Source of the DNA: Uloborus plumipes
Lineage: Eukaryota; Arthropoda; Arachnida; Araneae; Uloboridae
Reading direction: 5' to 3'
Assembly: GCA_038373865.1 (NCBI GenBank)
Contig: JAXGGA010002393.1
Location: 59,705-123,704, forward strand
DNA: 64,000 bases
Part shown: one piece after another, positions 1 to 10,702 of the stretch
Numbering within the stretch: position 1 is the first letter of the stretch
Layout: each line of letters opens with the position of its first letter
Made by a program: the position numbers and the translations under genes
The notes under the pieces: model-generated
What the model was told of the DNA's origin: nothing
Databases searched by the model: none
What the model saw: the letters and a program-made list of their open reading frames with translations, nothing else

Positions 1-685
1 TTCAAAATGGCGATTTGGCAAATTTGATAGAAAAACAGGGTTTGCGAAAAATTTTATTGCCAATTCGTTTTTAAAGATATCAAAATAATTTAAAAACCAG
101 TGTGTTCAGCATAAAATTACCTTTAAATACACCTTCTTTAAATTTCCCTATCATGTAAGAAAAACGGTTACAATTTTTCTCGAAAAACTAGGAAAAAACG
201 TAGAAATCGGTAATTTTTAAGACCATAAATTTTTATGAATGAAGAGAGACTCAGCAATATTATTGTATTTCTGCATTTGAGTACTCATAATACTACCAGC
301 ACATAAGTTTTAGACTTTAGAATGAACTCCTTTTTTTTCTACGGGTCTTCAAAAATAGCGGAAAACGCGAAAATGCCAATTTTCGTAAGCCAATATCTGA
401 AAAGGGACTGAATGAAAAAAATTGAAAATTGTAAAAAATGTTCTCAATACTGATAAGAATATCTCACAAAAAAATTATGACTGAGACTCAACTGCGTTTT
501 GAGTTATAGAGCTGCGAATTTCAACAAAAACGCTACCTTTTTTATACACTCGTGCAATGCTAAATTAGCAACTAAGGCTTAAAATTATCTTAACTGACAA
601 AGTTAAATAATGCTGAAATCTATAACTTAACAGCGCATTTTTAATTATATCTTTAAAAAAAAAATAATTGACAGTAGTACTAGTA

Positions 686-1412
686 CAGTCGGCGCTCGAT
701 ATAATGACCATCTCCGTTCCAAAGAAAATGGTCTTTGTAACGAGTGGTCGCTATAAGAGGTAGTTTACAAAAAATGAAAATACATCATGTTTCAGTGCTT
801 TCATTAAAATTTCATTTTTTCAGAAAAACTACGTACTCAAATTATTGTATTTTTGTTCCATTAAAATATTTATAAATGGAAAATACTACACCAAATATTA
901 AACAGATTTTAAATTAGAAAATCTAGGAACAAATATTTTGGCATATATACAAATCATTTATTTTTTGAAGAAAAAGATCAGAAATAGTTGTTTGTCTTTT
1001 TGCAAAACATAATTTTCTATTTCAGTTACACATGAGATATATTTAGCTCCTTTTTACGCCTTGCAAAAATTTTTTTAGAACTTGTTTCTCCTTCTTCACC
1101 CGAAGATGAGACATTAATTTCTTCCTTCCTCTATCAAAGTTGCACTGACTACTGAAGATTCCATACGCTTCATTCATAAATAACAATCAAGGTTATTTTA
1201 AGTTAAAAATTTAGAAACATGTTCTATTTGAAAAAATGCCGGATATAGTGTCCACTGAATTTGGTCGCTACATTGGATTAGTCAATACGGAAAGATTGTA
1301 ATAACGAAAGCAAATTAACAGACTATATAGGGATAAAATTGGGGCTTCTCCCACTGGTCGTTATAATGGGGAGGTCTTTATAATGTGTGGTCGTTATAAC
1401 GAACGTCGACCG
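686..1412. mobile_element. TA-flanked MITE, 727 bp, pogo/Tc1-like
   Basis: The element starts CAGTCGGCGCTCGATATAAT, and its end read in reverse complement starts CGGTCGACGTTCGTTATAAC; 20 of the first 25 positions match. It is flanked by TA at 684-685 and 1413-1414. The right arm of the surrounding palindrome (near 2600) gives the empty site with a single TA. Terminal repeats plus a TA duplication fit the Tc1/mariner-pogo superfamily. No transposase reading frame is present, so it is non-autonomous. The subterminal DNA repeats a GGTCGTTATAA-type motif. Confidence 0.85.
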
Positions 1413-1499
1413 TACTACCGTAAAATGAACTACCGTTCTTGAACTTACCCATATGTTTTATGCACTACAATACTATAAACTATTACACACATTAATGTT

Positions 1500-1884
1500 T
1501 TTTAAATATAATTTTGTGTTCAACTCTTAACTACTTGCCAGCTGTAATTTTGGGTAAAGAGTTGAACAAACATATTTCATTGCACAGTTTATCAGTTATG
1601 TTGTGTGTTCTTCCAGAAAACGTTGTGAGTTCCAATGAAGTACCTAACTTTACGTACTATTTTCTTTGCGGGTACCCACGCAGTATCATTTTTTGACAGT
1701 TGAAAGGCAGTTTTCGGTCCAGGAGGATGAAAGAAATGCACCAAAATATCATTGTTAGCTTCACTTTTGTCTTCAACTTTTCCCATCCACCACTTCTCAT
1801 CGTATATGAGGCAACAAAGTCATTATTTGGAAATGACGACACATTTGTAAGTAGTATTGAAGTCTGATGATTATCAAAGCTCAA
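1500..1884 (-). pseudogene. Inverted, frameshifted copy of the WWMGKV block (left arm)
   Basis: The minus strand of the left arm encodes the same block as 2170-2460, but in two frames. The N-terminal part (DFVA and upstream) is in the frame running 1884 to 1657. The MGKVEDKSEANNDI to WVPAKKIV part is in the frame running 1786 to 1592. The switch falls at the Trp-Trp region, so this copy is broken while the right-arm copy is still open there. It is further evidence that the arms have decayed independently. Confidence 0.5.
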
Positions 1885-2169
1885 GTCTGTGGAAGTAACA
1901 AAGCACCTGATTTGGTTGTTATTTAAGGGAACATATCTATGATAACCTTGTATCTTTCACTGTTAAACAATATTCAAATCTTTCAGTCAGTGTGTTTTCC
2001 ATTCGCTCAGTTACATCTGAAGAAACATACATATATGTTGTTTAACAGTGAAAGGTAAAAAGGTTATCACAGACATGTCTCCTTAAATAACAATCAAATC
2101 AGGTGCTTTGTTACTTCCACAATCTTGAACTTTGATGATCATTAGACTTCAATACTATTCAATACAAAT

Positions 2170-2460
2170 GTGTCGTCATTCCCAAATAATGACTTTGTTG
2201 CCTGTATGTATGATGAGAAGTGGTGGATGGGAAAAGTTGAAGACAAAAGTGAAGCTAACAGTGATATTTTGGTGCATTTCTTTCATCCTTCTGGACCAAA
2301 AACTGCCTTTCAACCGTCAAAAAATGATATTGTGTGGGTACCCGCAAAGAAAATAGTACGTAAAATTACTTCATTGGAACCCACAACGTTTTCTAGAAGA
2401 ACACACAACATAACTGATAAACCCCGTGCAATGAAATATCATGTTTGTTCAACTCTTTAA
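2170..2460 (+). pseudogene. Coding block with WWMGKV/HPSGP/WVP motifs (right palindrome arm)
   Basis: An open block of about 95 codons whose composition looks like conserved protein. It contains YDEKWWMGKV, then LVHFFHPSGP, then VWVPAKKIV, and ends at a stop at 2458-2460. The spacing of Trp, His-Pro-x-Gly-Pro and Trp-Val-Pro resembles a small SH3/Tudor-like barrel that I recall from the C-terminus of many uncharacterised, transposon-associated animal proteins; that assignment is from memory. There is no upstream ATG in this frame, and a TAG at 2143-2145 closes it. It is therefore probably a terminal exon or domain fragment captured in a repeat rather than a free-standing gene. Confidence 0.5.
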
Positions 2461-3286
2461 CCAAAAATACAGCTGGCCAGTAGTTAAGAGTTGAACACAA
2501 AAGTACATTTAAAAAACATCAATGTGCGTAATAGTTTACACCATTGTAGTGCATAAAACATATGGGTAAGTTCAAGAACGGCAGTTCATTTTACGGTAGT
2601 ACTAGTACAACTGTCGATTATTTTTAAAAAAAAAGATATAATTAAAAATGCATTGTTAAGTTATAGATTTCAGCATTATTTAACTTTGTCAGTTGAGATA
2701 ATTTTAAGCCTTAGTTGCTAATTTAGCATTGCACGAGTGTATGAAAAAGGTAGCGTTTTTGTTGAAATTCGCAGCTCTATAACTCAAAACGCAGTTGAGT
2801 CTCAGTCATAATTTTTTTGTGAGATATTCTTATCAGTATTGAGAACATTTTATGCAATTTTCAATTTTTTTCATTCAGTCCCTTTTCAGATATTGACCTA
2901 CGAAAATTGGCATTTTCGCGTTTTCCGCCATTTTTGAAGACCCGTAGAAAAAAAAGGAGTTCATTCTAAAGACTAAAACTTATGCTGCTGGTAGTATTAT
3001 GATTACTCAAACACAGAAATACAATAATATTGCTGAGTCTCTCTTCCTTCATAAAAATTTATGGTCTTAAAAATTACCGATTTCTACGTTTTTTCCTAGT
3101 TTTTCGAGAAAAATTTTGACCAACTTTCTTACATGATAGGGAAATTTAAAGAAGGTGTATTTAAAGGTAATTTTATGCTGAACACACTGGTTTTTAAATT
3201 ATTTTGATATCTTTAAAAACGACTTGGCAATAAAATTTTTCGCAAACCCTGTTTTTCTATCAAATTTGCCAAATCGCCATTTTGAA

Positions 3287-3868
3287 ATGGCTGCCAAATA
3301 AAAAATATAGCATGTAATTTTTTTTCAATTGCAGTTTTGTTCATGTCTACCCATAGGTAATCCATGATAAAAGAATCAGGAAAATTAAAAATGTTGAGCA
3401 ACACGACTGGGTGATTTGAAATGGATTGACCCAACCGCAACCCCTTTTTTTGAAAAATGTGACGCACCGAATTAAAAAAAAAAGAATGAACGAAACAGGA
3501 GAAAAAAATTTCTACCCCTCCCCAGTAAAAACAAAATGCTTTGCACATAAAATTTCCGCGGGTCATCGCCGATGACTCGTAGTACATCTAAGGGAAGCTG
3601 TGAAAGAATCTGATTGGCTGAAATGGCTGACAAGCGAAAAAACTTGTGCGCGCACACACAAAACCGATGCGATATCTTTAGCGATGAGTGAAGGTCACGC
3701 CTAATCGTTTACTCACCAGATGGCACCACCAAAATAAAATTATTTGGAATATTAAATGATCCGAAAAAATAATCTGAAAATAAAATTTTAAAAACTTTAA
3801 TTCTTCCAGTGCAAAACGAGGTTTGCCTTCAGGTCATCGGCGAATCGTTCGATGACTTGAGGCCTCGC
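3287..3868. other. Spacer between palindrome and microsatellite
   Basis: AT-rich DNA with homopolymer runs. No coding similarity, terminal repeats or RNA gene could be recognised on either strand. Confidence 0.4.
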
Positions 3869-3871
3869 TAC

Positions 3872-4580
<709 letters not shown>

Positions 4581-4584
4581 ATTT

Positions 4585-4602
4585 TGGCGCCCAACGTGGG
4601 GC
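4585..4602 (+). other. Primer binding site, tRNA-Lys1,2 type
   Basis: TGGCGCCCAACGTGGGGC lies 4 nt after the 5' LTR. From memory, this 18-mer is the complement of the 3' end of tRNA-Lys1,2, used as primer by several retroelements. It is a complete 18-nt match as far as I can recall it. Confidence 0.85.
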
Positions 4603-4677
4603 ATCTTCAAGGACTTTCTTGGAATTACCTGTGAACTCGGACTTTTCTTCCTAAGGACTTTTTGACTTCAGAATTTT

Positions 4678-5795
4678 ATGGTGATTACTAGAGCAATGGA
4701 GGAACAACTGAAAAAAAACTCCTTGATGCTATCAACGCTGTTAAAAGTGACATGACTGCGAGCATGGCTGCGAATCAAGAGCAAATAAAGAATGATATGG
4801 CGACTCTGGCTACTAATCAGGAACAATTAAAGAATGAGCTCGCTACTAATCAAGAACAATTAAAGAATGAACTGGCTACTAATCAAGAACAATTAAAAAT
4901 TGATCTGGCAACTAATCAAGAACAATTGAAAAATGATCTAGCTGAAGAAATTAAAAGCGATTTAACGTCAATGAAAAGTTTGGTGGAAAATAAATATACC
5001 AATGTGGAAAATAAAGTGGAGGATCTGGAAGAGAAAGTTGACAGCGTTGAGAATCGAATCACCACAGTAGAAAACAATGTTGAAAAGAAAATTAAAGAAC
5101 TTGAATCGAAGTTATCAGCATCCTCCAACAACTCAAGTGACTGTGTAGCTGCAGCGGGAACTTCTCGTCCATCCATCAAACTGCCTACGTTTGACGGGAA
5201 GACCTCGCGGAATATTTACAAGAAGCAGTTCCTCATCGTTGCAGAAGCAAACTCCTGGGACTCTTCCACGAAAGCCTGTCAACTTGCAGCCTCGCTGAGA
5301 GGGGATGCAGCTGATATACTACAGACCTTCCCAGAGGACAAGCTCTGTGACTTCGAAGCCTTATCATCGGCCTTGGAGCTTCGCTTTGGCGAAGTATGCC
5401 AAAAAGGATTCAGCGAACTTCAGCTGAAATCCCGACTCCAGAGGGATGGAGAGACTTTGCAAGTGTTTGCAGCAGACGTTGAGAGGCTTTCCCATCTCGC
5501 CTTCTCGGACTGTCCTTCGAGTGTTCGCGATAGCCTGGCCCTGAACTACTTCATAGATGGAGTGCGAAATCCAGAAGTTCAGATGGCTCTCCGGATGGCG
5601 GACATTAAGGATCTTAAATCCGGTCTGGTCTACGCAATGAAGTTCGAGGCTGCACAGCAAACATCCCGCAAGGATCGCCATACAATCAGAGGCGTAGAAG
5701 TGAGTGACCCGGATTTGAACTCAACTTGTCTCTCGGAAATTAAGCGACAAATCAACGAGATCTCGGGGACCCTGAAGAAGATTACTGCTCGCTAA
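4678..5795 (+). pseudogene. gag: gag (capsid part) of Ty3/gypsy element, frameshifted near start
   Basis: Encodes the structural Gag of the element, which would assemble the cytoplasmic particle around the RNA. The probable start at 4678 reads for about 25 codons and then stops at 4753-4755. The long frame (to the TAA at 5793-5795) is in another phase, and the switch point is an A8 run near 4711-4718. The long frame begins with a Lys/Glu/Asn-rich coiled coil that includes four 11-residue repeats (4809-4940). Another acidic coiled stretch follows to about codon 125. The capsid-like region opens KLPTFDGK and is rich in Leu, Phe and Trp. The frame closes immediately before the zinc knuckle, which continues in the same phase after the stop. 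I read both defects as mutations, although stop readthrough at the second cannot be excluded. Confidence 0.85.
4809..4940 (+). repeat. Four in-frame 33-bp repeats in gag
   Basis: Four 33-bp units encode ATNQEQLKNEL-type 11-mers, with the last two drifting to KIDL and KNDL. An 11-residue period (three heptad-like turns) fits a continuous coiled coil. Unit number probably varies among copies of the family. Confidence 0.9.
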
Positions 5796-6338
5796 GACCA
5801 GAGTAGACAACCACTGAAGTGCTGGAAATGTGGCGGTGAGGGCCACGTACGAAGGAATTGCGAAGCTCGCCAAGAAAAGAAGACGTCTCCCAAAGTTTTC
5901 CAGATTTCCCCAAGAAGTGGCGGCTGCAACGGACTCTTCATTTACGCTTATGTGAATGGGTTTCCCTGCGAAATGATTGTGGACACAGGAGCCAACGTTA
6001 CCATTATTAAGACTGATGTAGCTCGTCAATTTGTTATTTGCGTTACTCTCCTAACTGTGACAGGTGACAAAATCGAGATTGAAGGAAAAGTGAACGTAGA
6101 AATAATGTTCGGGAGCGCCACTTACCATCATACGGCATTCGTCGCTGACATTACAGATCCCTTCATTCTCGGACTGGACTTTTTGAGAAAATTTGATTTT
6201 TCTATCGACTTTAAAAATAATGAGCTGCACTCGATGAGGGAAGACATAGCAATTTTCAATGCTCAAAATAACTTAAAATCCGCTCATCAAATAAAGCCCA
6301 AACAGATTTATCGATTCCCTCTAGATCAGAAGTACTAA
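5796..6338 (+). pseudogene. Nucleocapsid zinc knuckle and aspartic protease
   Basis: Continues the gag phase after the TAA at 5793-5795. A CCHC knuckle of the form C-x2-C-x4-H-x4-C lies at 5820-5861 and would bind the element RNA. The protease follows with its catalytic VDTGA motif near 5980 and a second conserved ILGLDFLRKF segment near 6170, typical of retropepsins, which dimerise and mature Gag-Pol. The frame ends at TAA 6336-6338. The next part of pol is in another phase and the two overlap at about 6305-6338, so one indel has occurred there. Having no stop between knuckle and protease suggests a single Gag-Pol frame in the intact ancestor. Confidence 0.85.
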
Positions 6339-6859
6339 TACCTGGCTCCCTCAAGGAAAACAAGAGCTTTAAATTCGACCTAATTGAATATCCTAACCGG
6401 AGTAATAGCCCAAAAGGAGTAGTGGCATCTACGCTTGTGGATCTTTCAAGGAATGCAGTTCCTGTGAGAGTCGCCAATGTAAATGAAAGACCGAGGAATA
6501 TCAAAAAAGGAGAAGTGTTGGCAACTTGTACTCCCGTAAACTGCATCATCAGAAGAATTGATTCCTCCGAGACTGTGTCTTCCGAATCCTTGACTTCGAA
6601 ATTAATTGGGAGTGCAGCATTATCAAAGGATCAAAGATACGCTGCGGAAAAATTGGTGGACAACTTCAAGCAAGTGTTTTCATCTACACCCGAAGATGTT
6701 GGTCGCACGAGTTTAGCGCAGCATAGGATCGACACTGGAGATCATCCCCCTATCAAGCAGCATCCAAGACGACTACCGTTCGCCAAGAAGGAAGAGGTTG
6801 AGATCCTCGTAAAAGAGATGCAGGAGAATGACGTCATCGAACCCTCATCCAGTCCTTAG
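6305..6859 (+). pseudogene. pol: pol linker and N-terminal part of reverse transcriptase
   Basis: In the new phase, a connector leads into the N-terminal fingers of reverse transcriptase (around AQHRIDTGDHPPIKQ and the following Arg/Pro-rich stretch). The segment ends SSSP followed by TAG at 6857-6859. Related elements normally have a Trp at that position, so a single G-to-A change in TGG would explain the stop. The RT core continues in the same phase immediately after. Confidence 0.85.
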
Positions 6860-8329
6860 GCATCCCCTATCGTCTTGGTCCGAAAGAAAGACGGCTCCAC
6901 CAGATTTTGTGTTGACTACCGACGCCTGAATGACATCACCAAGAAGGACAGTTACCCTCTTCCACGGATCGATGACACTCTGGACACCCTTTCCGGACAC
7001 AAGTGGTTTTCGACCCTGGATTTAAAGAGCGGCTACTGGCAGGTGGAGATACACCCCGACGACCGAGAGAAGACGGCGTTTACAACCGGACAAGGCTTGT
7101 GGCAGTTTAAAGTGATGCCCTTCGGCCTCTGCAATGCACCAGCCACGTTCGAGCGTCTTATGGAATCAGTGCTGCGAGGATTCTCTTATGAATCCTGTCT
7201 TGTCTACTTGGACGACATCATCATCATAGGACGCAGTTTTGAGGAACATTTGGTTAATCTTAGGAAGGTGCTGCAAAAGCTAAAGGAAGCCAACCTGAAG
7301 TTAAGCCCGTCCAAATGTAATTTGTTCCGCCGTGAGGTGAACTACCTTGGTCACATTATCTCTTCTGAGGGTGTACGAACCGATCCAGATAAGGTATCCG
7401 CAGTCAAGAATTGGAGCCGCCCCGAAAATGTCCATCAGCTGCGAAGTTTCCTGGGGCTCTGCACGTACTACAGGAAGTTTGTGAAGGGTTTTTCCAATAT
7501 TGCACGACCTTTGCATAAGCTGACGGAGAGCAAACAAAAATTTGAATGGTCCAAAGAATGCGAGGATGCATTTCTACAGCTGAAGGAGGCTTTAACATCA
7601 ACGCCTATTCTCTCTTATCCTCAGCCTGAAAAATCCTTCATACTTGACACTGATGCGAGCCACGAGAGCGTTGGAGCTGTTTTATCTCAAGAAATAGACG
7701 GTAACGAACATGTCATCGCCTACTGGAGCAAATGCTTATCCAAGTCGGAGCGAAATTATTGTGTCACGAGAAAGGAATTGCTCGCCATAGTTAAAGCTGT
7801 AGAACATTTCCATCATTACCTCTACGGCCGTAAATTCCTGCTCCGGACAGATCATGCCTCTTTAACTTGGCTTTTGAATTTCAAGAATCCAGAGGGCCAG
7901 GTAGCCAGGTGGATACAGCGGCTCCAGGAATATGACATCGAGATTAAGCACCGAAAAGGTTTGTCACACGGTAATGCTGACGCATTATCAAGAAGACCTT
8001 GTTCCGAGAACTGCCATTATTGCTCCCGAATAGAGAAACAGTACGGGACGACAATCCCTACTGCCTGTCAAGTTACTGCTACTTCATCATCTTCAGATCC
8101 TGATCCATGGAGTGACGACCAAGTTAGAAAAGATCAGCTTGAAGACCCAGACCTAAAGCCTATCATAGAGTTAAAGGAAAAAGACAGTCGGCGACCTAGT
8201 TGGCAAGACATTTCTATCTACAGTCCTGCAACGAAAAGATACTGGGCTCTATGGAAATCTCTCCAGTTGCGAAATGGCGTCCTGTATCGGAAATGGGAAT
8301 CTGACGATGGTAAAGCATTCAAATGGTAG
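6860..8329 (+). pseudogene. pol: Reverse transcriptase and RNase H domains
   Basis: Copies element RNA into DNA and degrades the RNA strand. The RT core includes [18 protein letters not shown], the palm motif [18 protein letters not shown] and the catalytic YLDD at 7205-7216. The thumb motif LGHIISSEG follows, and then RNase H with DTDAS near 7650 and the later RTDH and NADALSR motifs, all expected catalytic regions. The segment ends at TAG 8327-8329 in a stretch that continues in the same phase into integrase, so this is a point mutation rather than a true terminus. Apart from the flanking stops, this 484-codon stretch is intact and is the best part for phylogenetic placement. Confidence 0.95.
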
Positions 8330-9124
8330 TTACTCCTTCCCAGATCAAGAATTCCAGACGTTCTAAAGGAATTGCACAGTAGTCCGACTGGAGGACACTT
8401 TGGTATCCTGGAAACCCTCCACAAGGTTCGAGAGCGCTTCTTCTGGAGCAAGGCGAAGGATGACGTGGAGAAGTGGTGTCATTCTTGTGACGCCTGTGCT
8501 GCCCGTAAAGGACCGAAGAGAAGAAGCCGCGGGAAGCTACATCTTTACAACGTAGGAGCTCCTTTCGAACGAATCGGGATCGACATTCTTGGTCCTCTAC
8601 CGAAGACTACTGATGGGAACAAATACATTCTCGTTTCCATGGACTATTTTACCAAGTGGCCCGAAGCATATTCCATTCCGGATCAAGAAGCTACCACTGT
8701 AGCAGAGACTCTAGTCCAGAATTGGATCTCGAGATATGGGACACCCTTGCAGATCCATTCCGATCAGGGGAGAAACTTCATCTCTGCTGTGTTTAAGGGC
8801 CTATGTAAAATCCTCAAAATTGAGAAAACTCGAACGACACCACTACACCCACAATCGGACGGCATGGTGGAGAGATTCAACAGGACAATCCTTAATAATC
8901 TCTCGCTTATGGTCTCCAAAAATCAACAGGATTGGGACAAGAAACTTCCTCTGTTCCTGCTGGCCTACCGCAGTGCTGTCCACGAGACCACCGGATATTC
9001 CCCATCACAGATGCTCTTCGGCCGAGAGCTTCGGCTGCCTTGTGATCTCGTCTTCGGTCTCCCTCCAGATGCGCCTTCATCGCCGAAGCATATTCCATTC
9101 CGGATCAAGAAGCTACCACTGTAG
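8330..9124 (+). pseudogene. pol: Integrase, first part, disrupted by a duplication
   Basis: Would insert the element's cDNA into the host chromosome. After the TAG at 8327-8329 the same phase encodes the HHCC zinc-binding domain (His residues in the HSSPTGGH segment, Cys residues in CHSCDAC). The catalytic core follows: first Asp in GIDILGPL, second Asp in HSDQGRN, and Glu in MVERFNR. The frame then runs into a second copy of the core's C-terminal half at 9083 in the wrong phase and stops at 9122-9124. The C-terminal GPY module is therefore cut off from this frame. Confidence 0.93.
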
Positions 9125-9504
9125 CAGAGACTCTAGTCCAGAATTGGATCTCGAGATATGGGACACCCTTGCAGATCCATTCCGATCAGGGGAGAAACTT
9201 CATCTCTGCTGTGTTTAAGGGCCTATGTAACATCCTCAAAATTGAGAAAACTCGAACGACACCACTACACCCACAATCGTACGGCATGGTGGAGAGATTC
9301 AACAGGACAATCCTTAATAATCTCTCGCTTATGGTCTCCAAAAATCAACAGGATTGGGACAAGAAACTTCCTCTGTTCCTGCTGGCCTACCGCAGTGCTG
9401 TCCACGAGACCACCGGATATTCCCCATCACAGATGCTCTTCGGCCGAGAGCTTCGGCTGCCTTGTGATCTCGGCTTCGGTCTCCCTCCAGATGCGCCTTC
9501 ATCG
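8661..9504 (+). repeat. 422-bp tandem duplication inside integrase
   Basis: 8661-9082 is repeated at 9083-9504 with three mismatches (AAAATCC/AACATCC, TCGGACG/TCGTACG and CTCGTCTT/CTCGGCTT). The junction shares only CC/GCC, so it is a microhomology-type tandem duplication. The 422-bp unit is not a multiple of three, and it shifts the downstream frame by two. Confidence 0.97.
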
Positions 9505-9834
9505 CCTGAGGAGTACGTCCAGGATCTTCAGGCCCGGTTGGAGGACGTTCATCACTTCGCACGGGAGCGAATCAACATCGCGACGGAGAAAATGAAGACC
9601 AGATACGACACAAGGTCCACTGGCCATGACTTTCAAGAAGGTGACAAGGTGTGGCTATGGAATCCCATCCGACGTAAAGGTCTGTCACCCAAATTGCAGT
9701 CGCATTGGGATGGACCCTACACAGTCCTTCACCGGCTGAACGACGTCGTAGTGAGGATCCAGAAGTCATCACATTCAAAACCTAGGGTTGTACATTATGA
9801 TCGGCTAGCCCCATACTATGGCCATAGTTCGTAA
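9125..9834 (+). pseudogene. pol: Integrase, duplicated core and C-terminal GPY module
   Basis: The second copy of the duplicated core, in a phase shifted by two, again with the HSDQGRN and MVERFNR motifs, reads on into the genuine C-terminus: EGDKVWLW, WDGPYTVL (GPY/F module) and PRVVHYDRLAPY, with TAA at 9832-9834. No chromodomain follows. Joined to the first part the enzyme would contain two partial cores, so it cannot be functional as it stands. Confidence 0.92.
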
Positions 9835-10066
9835 AATAAATCTAAAGCTACCATGGTAACTTGTTTGTAAATTTTGTAAATAACTTTTGCCTTTAATTGT
9901 TTGTAATATGACTTTATCAATGTTAGTGTTTCTTTCATGTTCTCATTGTTATTGTTTATCATGTTTATGATTGGTTATCACGTAATGTGTGCATCTGTAA
10001 ATTTTCATTTGCTTCTTTTCTGGGGATTGTACTGCCCGGGACGTGCAGTCCTTAGGAAGGGGGCAA
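9835..10066 (+). other. Retrotransposon 3' untranslated segment with polypurine tract
   Basis: About 230 bp of non-coding DNA between the pol stop and the 3' LTR. The purine-rich AGGAAGGGGG at about 10054-10063, just before the LTR, is the expected primer for plus-strand synthesis. No env-like reading frame is seen. Confidence 0.8.
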
Positions 10067-10667
10067 TGTTACAAATCTTGTAAATAGTTGTGGTTTTTCC
10101 TGCCTTGCTTTATTTTCATTAGTTTTGGTTTTATCTGGCGACATGTTGCAAATGTATCTGAAGATATCACTTTTATCATCTGTATACCGGCCCTGAAACA
10201 CTTTGTAGTTTTTACACTTGCCCTAACTTTGATAAGCGTGAAGACATTTTCGCGTGGTTTTTCTTTTTATCACTAGAATTTGTGAATGGATTGTTCAAGT
10301 TATGAATGAAACAAAATATTCCGGGTTTTTCTAGAATATTGTGGACATTTCTTTCCGTGTATAAATAGCTGGCCTTGAACACAAGTCAGTTAGTTCTTTT
10401 CAGATGTTGATTTCTGAGAGTGCTCGTTTTTATTCGCTTGGGCGATGTTTTGCTTTTGTAATTTCTTAATTACTGTTCACGTTAGATACGTGGTGCTGAT
10501 TTACTGTTGAGAGTACAGTGTACTGTTTGCTGCCTAATTGCTGGATGTTTAGCAATTGTTTCCTGCTCTTATTGTAAATAGTGTACATACTTGTAAATAA
10601 ATTTATAGTTACTTCCTCAAGATTGGAATGCTCATTTGAAGAAAGTTGAAGGTGCTACGGACACGTT

Positions 10668-10670
<3 letters not shown>
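10067..10670 (+). repeat. 3' LTR of Ty3/gypsy element
   Basis: 604 bp, same ends as the 5' LTR, with TATAAATA at 10360-10367 and AATAAA at 10596-10601. It lacks the 5-nt TGTAC unit of the 5' LTR. Confidence 0.97.

Positions 10671-10699
<29 letters not shown>
10671..10699. repeat. (TA)n microsatellite, right part
   Basis: Continuation of the TA array interrupted by the retrotransposon. Confidence 0.9.

Positions 10700-10702
<3 letters not shown>

Larger units (their letters stand above)
1..3286. repeat. Long palindrome, arms about 1.25 kb
   Basis: Positions 1-1986 read as the reverse complement of about 2017-3286 once a 727-bp insertion (686-1412) in the left arm is removed. Base 1 pairs with 3286, so the left arm may run past the window edge. 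The apparent spacer is only about 30 bp (1987-2016). The arms differ by scattered substitutions and small indels, so this is a real diverged palindrome and not a simple copy. Each arm holds the same short coding block in opposite orientation. It could be a foldback-type transposon, or an inverted duplication of part of an older element. An assembly artefact is unlikely because the arms have diverged and only one carries the insertion. Confidence 0.9.

Noticed and set aside
4809..4940. Regular direct repeats that could be mistaken for a CRISPR array
   Set aside because: Units are contiguous without spacers and encode an in-frame Gag coiled coil in a eukaryotic retrotransposon.
8736..9218. Long open frames overlapping integrase in another phase (also 9158-9595 and the minus strand)
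   Set aside because: They are out-of-frame readings of the integrase DNA, duplicated because the DNA is duplicated; no motifs of their own.
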